From an uncultured Collinsella sp. (lineage in GTDB: Bacteria > Actinomycetota > Coriobacteriia > Coriobacteriales > Coriobacteriaceae), in contig CAUASQ010000019.1 of NCBI GenBank assembly GCA_958431945.1, forward strand, positions 1 through 18,495: a stretch of DNA of 18,495 bases, written 5' to 3'. Shown here one piece after another: positions 15,127 to 18,495 of this stretch; positions within the stretch are counted from its first letter, which is position 1, and each line of letters opens with the position of its first letter. The notes beneath the pieces were generated by a model. The model did not search any database, had not been told where the DNA came from, and saw nothing but the letters and a program-made list of their open reading frames with translations. The position numbers were made by a program, and so were the translations under genes.

Positions 15127-15239
15127 CTCTCTCCCCCTGGGACCGACCCCGCCTGCACCCGGGCTTTTAGCAAGCGGGAGACCATATAGGTTTTCAACGT
15201 CCATGCCATTAAGATTTCATGCAAAGAGGAGCGTGAACT

Positions 15240-17000
15240 ATGGAATCGATCGTTAAGTTCTTGGAGAAAGGTCAGCCGTACTTCGACAAGGTCTCTAAGA
15301 ACATCTACCTTCAGGCCATTAAAGACGGCTTTTTGGCAGCAATGCCCATCATCCTGTCTTCTTCTGTCTTCCTGCTTATTTCGACCCTGCCGGGCGTTGT
15401 CGCCACGGTCGGCGGCTTTACGCTGCCCGACTGGTGGAACGTCGACGTCGTGAACTTCTGCAACAAGGTTTACAACTTCACGATGGGCGTCGTGGGCATC
15501 ATGGTCGCCGGCACCACCGCAAGCGCGCTGACCGGCTCCAAGAACCGCCGCATGCCTGCCGGCAAGGCCATCAACGCCACGAGCACCATGGTCGCCGCCA
15601 TGTGCGCTATGCTCATCTTGGCCGTTACCCAGACGAGTGCCAAGATCGACGGCGCCGATGTCTCGGTGTTCTTTACCGACAACATGGGCACCAAGGGCCT
15701 GCTGAGCTCCTTTGTCGCCGCATTTGCCACGGTCAACATCTATGCCTTCTGCATTAAGCGAGACATCACCATCAAGCTGCCCAAAGAAGTCCCCGGCGCC
15801 ATCGCCCAGAACTTCCGCGACATCTTCGCCTTCAGCTTCTCCATCCTGTTTGTCGCCGTCATCGACGTTATCTGCCGCACCTGCTTGGCCGTCCCGTTTG
15901 CCAACGTCATCTCCACGCTGGTGAGCCCGCTGTTCGCCGCTGCCGATTCCTACGCCGGCCTCGCCCTCATCTGGTTCATGATCCCGCTGTTCTGGTTCAT
16001 GGGCATCCACGGCCCCTCGGTCGTTAAGCCTGCCCTCAACGCCGCGCTGTTTGGCAACATCACCACCAACCTCGCCACGCTGCAGGCCGGCGGTCACCCC
16101 GCCCTCGCCCTGACCGAAAACTTCGGTAACTACATCGGCGAACTCGGCGGCACCGGCGCCACGTTCATTGTCCCGATCATCTTCCTGCTCTTTATGCGCT
16201 CCAAGCAGCTCAAGGCCGTCGGCAAAGCCTCTGTCGTGCCCGTGATGTTCGCCGTCAACGAGCCGCTGCTGTTCGCCGCGCCCATCATCCTCAACCCGTA
16301 CTTCCTGATCCCGTTCCTGTTTGCCCCCGTGGCCAACGTCCTCATTGGTAAGTTCTTCATCGACTTTTTGGGCATGAACGGCTTTATCTATGCCATGCCG
16401 TGGGCACTCCCCGGACCGATCGGCACCTTCATCGACACCAACTTCCAGCCGATCTCTCTGGTCCTGGTTGTCGTCCTGCTGGTCGTTGACTTCTTGATCT
16501 ACTACCCGTTCTGCAAGGCCTACGACAACGTCCTGTGCAAGCAGGAGGCCGAGACCCTGGCCGAAGAAGAGGCCGAGGAGACCAAGGCCGTCAAGACCGC
16601 TGCCGCCCCCGCCGTTGAGGCTCCTGTTGTCGAGACCGCTTCTGCCACTGAGGCCTCCGCAGCTCCGTCCGCCCTTAAGGGCAAGGATCTGAGGGTTCTG
16701 GTTCTGTGCGCTGGCGCCGGCACCTCTGCACTGCTCGCCAACGCGCTTAAGGAAGGCGCCGACGAGCTGGGCATCGACATTACCGCCAACGCCGGTGCCT
16801 ACGGCAGCCACTACGCCATCATGGACCAGTACAACGTCATCGTCCTGGCTCCGCAGGTTCGCACCTATTACAACGAGATGAAGGCCGACACCGACCGCCT
16901 GGGCATCACGCTGCTGTCGCCCAAGGGCAAACAGTACATCGACCTCACTAAGGATCCCAAGGGTGCCGTCGCCTGGATCGAGGAAAACCTCGAGGCATAA
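15240..17000 (+). CDS. lacE: PTS lactose-family EIICB permease 2
   Basis: A 586-residue EIIC-EIIB permease of the lactose/cellobiose PTS family, the same length as the 8712-10472 paralogue. The EIIC domain has GIHGPSVVKP with His257 and NEPLLFAAPIILNP with Glu341. A Glu/Ala/Val-rich linker (about 430-480) joins it to the EIIB domain with P-loop VLVLCAGAGTSALLANAL and phosphorylated Cys490. Where permease 1 has Glu six residues after the motif His, this one has Lys263, a change in a strongly conserved segment that may affect substrate choice. GAGGAG lies eight bases before the ATG. It follows lacG2 and ends at its own terminator. The EIIA must come from elsewhere, most simply lacF. Confidence 0.94.
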   Translation: MESIVKFLEKGQPYFDKVSKNIYLQAIKDGFLAAMPIILSSSVFLLISTLPGVVATVGGFTLPDWWNVDVVNFCNKVYNFTMGVVGIMVAGTTASALTGSKNRRMPAGKAINATSTMVAAMCAMLILAVTQTSAKIDGADVSVFFTDNMGTKGLLSSFVAAFATVNIYAFCIKRDITIKLPKEVPGAIAQNFRDIFAFSFSILFVAVIDVICRTCLAVPFANVISTLVSPLFAAADSYAGLALIWFMIPLFWFMGIHGPSVVKPALNAALFGNITTNLATLQAGGHPALALTENFGNYIGELGGTGATFIVPIIFLLFMRSKQLKAVGKASVVPVMFAVNEPLLFAAPIILNPYFLIPFLFAPVANVLIGKFFIDFLGMNGFIYAMPWALPGPIGTFIDTNFQPISLVLVVVLLVVDFLIYYPFCKAYDNVLCKQEAETLAEEEAEETKAVKTAAAPAVEAPVVETASATEASAAPSALKGKDLRVLVLCAGAGTSALLANALKEGADELGIDITANAGAYGSHYAIMDQYNVIVLAPQVRTYYNEMKADTDRLGITLLSPKGKQYIDLTKDPKGAVAWIEENLEA

Positions 17001-17033
17001 GACGCTGACACCACCTGCCGCTTGCAGACAATA

Positions 17034-17076
17034 AATGGCCCGTGCATCGATGTGTGATGCGCGGGCCATTTTGTTT
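17034..17076 (+). terminator. Intrinsic terminator of lacG2-lacE2
   Basis: Arms AATGGCCCGTGCATC (17034-17048) and GATGCGCGGGCCATT (17056-17070) pair over 15 bases with one G-T, followed by TTGTTT. It lies 33 bases after the lacE2 stop. Confidence 0.88.
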
Positions 17077-17095
17077 AGACCGCACCCGTCCTCCT

Positions 17096-17235
17096 GTTCA
17101 TCTCAATCTGCAACATCTAGCCGAGTTTTTCGGTCCTAGCTGTTACAGATCGAGATGAACGCACAGGCCAAGCCGAAAATCTCAATCTGTAACATGTAGA
17201 CCACTTTTGACCGTCTAGTTGTTACAGATCGAGAC
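17096..17235. repeat. Two-hairpin repeat element, copy 2 (units A and B)
   Basis: Unit A (17096-17160) and unit B (17179-17235) repeat the 12086-12227 element in the same order with near-identical spacing (83 against 85 bases between unit starts) and the same loops. It again sits between a plus-strand operon terminator and the 3' end of a convergent lacI gene, whose stop is 22 bases away. Confidence 0.85.
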
Positions 17236-17257
17236 AAACGGAATAGGCCGAGCACGT

Positions 17258-18268
17258 CTACGCCCGCAAGTCCTTTACGCTGGAACGCTCGACCAACACG
17301 CCCGAGACGAGCGTACGGCTTCTGGAGCCCGGAGCTTCCAGACCTGCGACGACCTCGTTAAGCGCACGGACGCCCAGCTCACGGTGGCGAAACTTCACCG
17401 ACGTCAGAATCGAGTTGGGAATTGTCTTGTAAAGCTCGTCATCAAAGCCGATCACGGACACGTCGTCGGGCACACTGAGCCCTTTGTCACGTAGAGCCAT
17501 CATCACGCCGTTTGCCATGCAGTCGTTAGCAGCGAGGACCGCCGTGCAATCGGGTTTATCGGCAAGCACAAGGCCTGCGGCATAGCCACTATCCGCATTC
17601 CAATCGCCTTGCAGAGGCTCGGGCGGCTCAATGCCACGCGTCTCGAGTGCCGCACGCCAACCTTTCATACGGCACTGGCTCGACAGCGACTCTTTCTTAC
17701 CAGAGACGAAGTACACATTCTTGTGTCCGCGATTCAAGAAGTACTCGCATGCCATGCGCGCGCCGCCCTCTTGGTCGTCACTGACGGTAGAGCAGGTAGG
17801 ATGTTCCATCGACGTGATAATCACCGTCTTGAGGTCTTTCGGCGCCTCAAAGGTATCAAAGTCATCGACCATCTGGCGCAGGTTGAAAATCATGCCGTCG
17901 ACGGGAAGCTGCGACATCCTACGTGCCGCTTCGGCAAGGGTCATCTTCTCCCCCGCCCGCTTTTTAATCATCGTGAGCGCAAAGCCTCGCTCTGCGGCGG
18001 CATCGGCGATACCGTCAATCATGTCCACGTTGCCGCCCGACAAGTGGAACAGCACCACGCCGATGCACCCGTAACGGCCCAACTTGAGTGAACGCGCGGC
18101 AAAGTTCGCCCGGAACTCAAGCGCTTCCATGGCAGCATGGACCCTATCGCGCGTCGACTCACGCACGCTATCGGGCTCGTTGATCACACGCGAAACCGTC
18201 TTGAGAGAAACACCCGCGGCAATCGCCACATCATTCATTGAGACATTTTTCTTGTCCATCGTTGTCAC
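17258..18268 (-). CDS. LacI-family transcriptional regulator 3
   Basis: A 336-residue LacI-type repressor when started at the GTG at 18268, which has GGAG five bases upstream. The ATG three codons later (18259) is the alternative. The longer frame to 18322 adds a tail its relatives lack. The helix-turn-helix MNDVAIAAGVSLKTVSRVI has Leu22-Lys23 at the specificity positions, then a hinge with RSLKLG and a sugar-binding domain ending VSVIGFDDELYKTIPNSILTSVKF. By analogy with regulators 1 and 2 it should control a divergent plus-strand gene set starting beyond the window end. A perfect 24-base palindrome with the matching operator core lies upstream at 18419-18442. The target genes and effector cannot be seen. 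Confidence 0.92.
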   Translation of the reverse strand: MTTMDKKNVSMNDVAIAAGVSLKTVSRVINEPDSVRESTRDRVHAAMEALEFRANFAARSLKLGRYGCIGVVLFHLSGGNVDMIDGIADAAAERGFALTMIKKRAGEKMTLAEAARRMSQLPVDGMIFNLRQMVDDFDTFEAPKDLKTVIITSMEHPTCSTVSDDQEGGARMACEYFLNRGHKNVYFVSGKKESLSSQCRMKGWRAALETRGIEPPEPLQGDWNADSGYAAGLVLADKPDCTAVLAANDCMANGVMMALRDKGLSVPDDVSVIGFDDELYKTIPNSILTSVKFRHRELGVRALNEVVAGLEAPGSRSRTLVSGVLVERSSVKDLRA

Positions 18269-18341
18269 TGCTTCTCCACTCGATTCTCTATCACTTGTTT
18301 TTTGCGTTCTAGCATACACCACCTGCCTGACTGATAAATCA

Positions 18342-18371
18342 ACCGTTTACCGAACAATATCGACCACTCAC
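18342..18371 (+). promoter_or_regulatory. 21-bp-phased direct repeat pair, module 3
   Basis: ACCGTTTAC (18342-18350) and ACCACTCAC (18363-18371) begin 21 bases apart, oriented away from lacI-3. The second copy is weaker. Confidence 0.5.
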
Positions 18372-18398
18372 CCGTATATCCTTGTTGCTCTTCCAAAA

Positions 18399-18442
18399 AT
18401 GTCTTACGTTGTCATTAACGGAATGACAACGTTGTCATTCCG
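18399..18442. promoter_or_regulatory. LacI-type operators of module 3
   Basis: A perfect 24-base palindrome at 18419-18442 has the 18-base core AATGACAACGTTGTCATT at 18422-18439. A second site 23 bases upstream (18399-18416) shares only the right half GTTGTCATT. A further half-site, GTTGTCACT at 18261-18269, overlaps the lacI-3 start codon region. Confidence 0.75.
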
Positions 18443-18495
18443 CAATGCCTTCCTTAAGCAGGAAGGTTTCCGGGCAGTCCTGACCATCCATCGAC

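Noticed and set aside
15127..15239. A separate promoter and operator for lacE2
   Set aside because: A TATAGG-like box and TCAACGTCC are present, but there is no paired operator half, no phased repeat and no convincing -35.
15000..17069. A 689-codon open frame on the minus strand opposite lacE2
   Set aside because: It is a low-complexity Gly/Asp/Glu/Gln-rich translation antisense to a clear EIICB gene, a common artefact of high-GC coding sequence.

Overview
The window is high-GC DNA, densely coding, with lactic-acid-bacteria-type lac genes (LacA, LacB, LacC, LacX, LacF, LacE, LacG) and three LacI-type repressors. High GC combined with this gene set, and with short palindromic repeats that resemble ones I recall from Collinsella, suggests a gut member of the Coriobacteriia (Actinomycetota), most likely Collinsella or a close relative. 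The genus call is inference; the pathway assignment rests on clear protein motifs.

Layout. (1) 2-1770, plus strand: the 3' end of galactokinase and a class II galactose-1-phosphate uridylyltransferase (Leloir pathway), closed by a terminator. (2) 1860-2160: a repeat-rich gap with several inverted repeats. (3) 5190-2181, minus strand: lacA-lacB-lacX-lacC of the tagatose-6-phosphate pathway; no lacD aldolase is seen. (4) 6511-5498, minus: an unrecognised membrane protein with its own promoter-like -10 and terminator. (5) 7136-6798, minus: lacF, the only PTS EIIA in the window. (6) Module 1: lacI-1 (minus) divergent from lacE1-lacG1 (plus). (7) Module 2: lacI-2 (minus) divergent from lacG2-lacE2 (plus, swapped gene order). 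(8) Module 3: lacI-3 (minus), whose presumed divergent partner lies beyond 18495.

How it works together. Two Lac-family EIICB permeases, probably sharing one EIIA, import and phosphorylate lactose or related beta-galactosides. Two GH1 enzymes, both carrying the Ser-Trp...Lys-x-Tyr phosphate-binding signature of 6-phospho-beta-galactosidases, release galactose-6-phosphate. LacAB and LacC then convert it to tagatose-1,6-bisphosphate. Free galactose goes through GalK/GalT next door.

The most interesting signal is regulatory. Five upstream regions (lacA, lacF and the three lacI divergons) each contain 9-bp direct repeats resembling ACCGTTCAC spaced exactly 21 bp apart. This is the geometry of LytTR-type (or AraC-type) activator sites. 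The three divergons also carry CG-centred 18-bp LacI-type operators whose inner bases differ from module to module, while the repressors differ at the two main specificity residues of the recognition helix (EQ, RQ, LK). This looks like one shared activator layered on three insulated local repressors. A two-hairpin element of about 140 bp also recurs at the 3' ends of modules 1 and 2, with a paired base change that preserves the stem.
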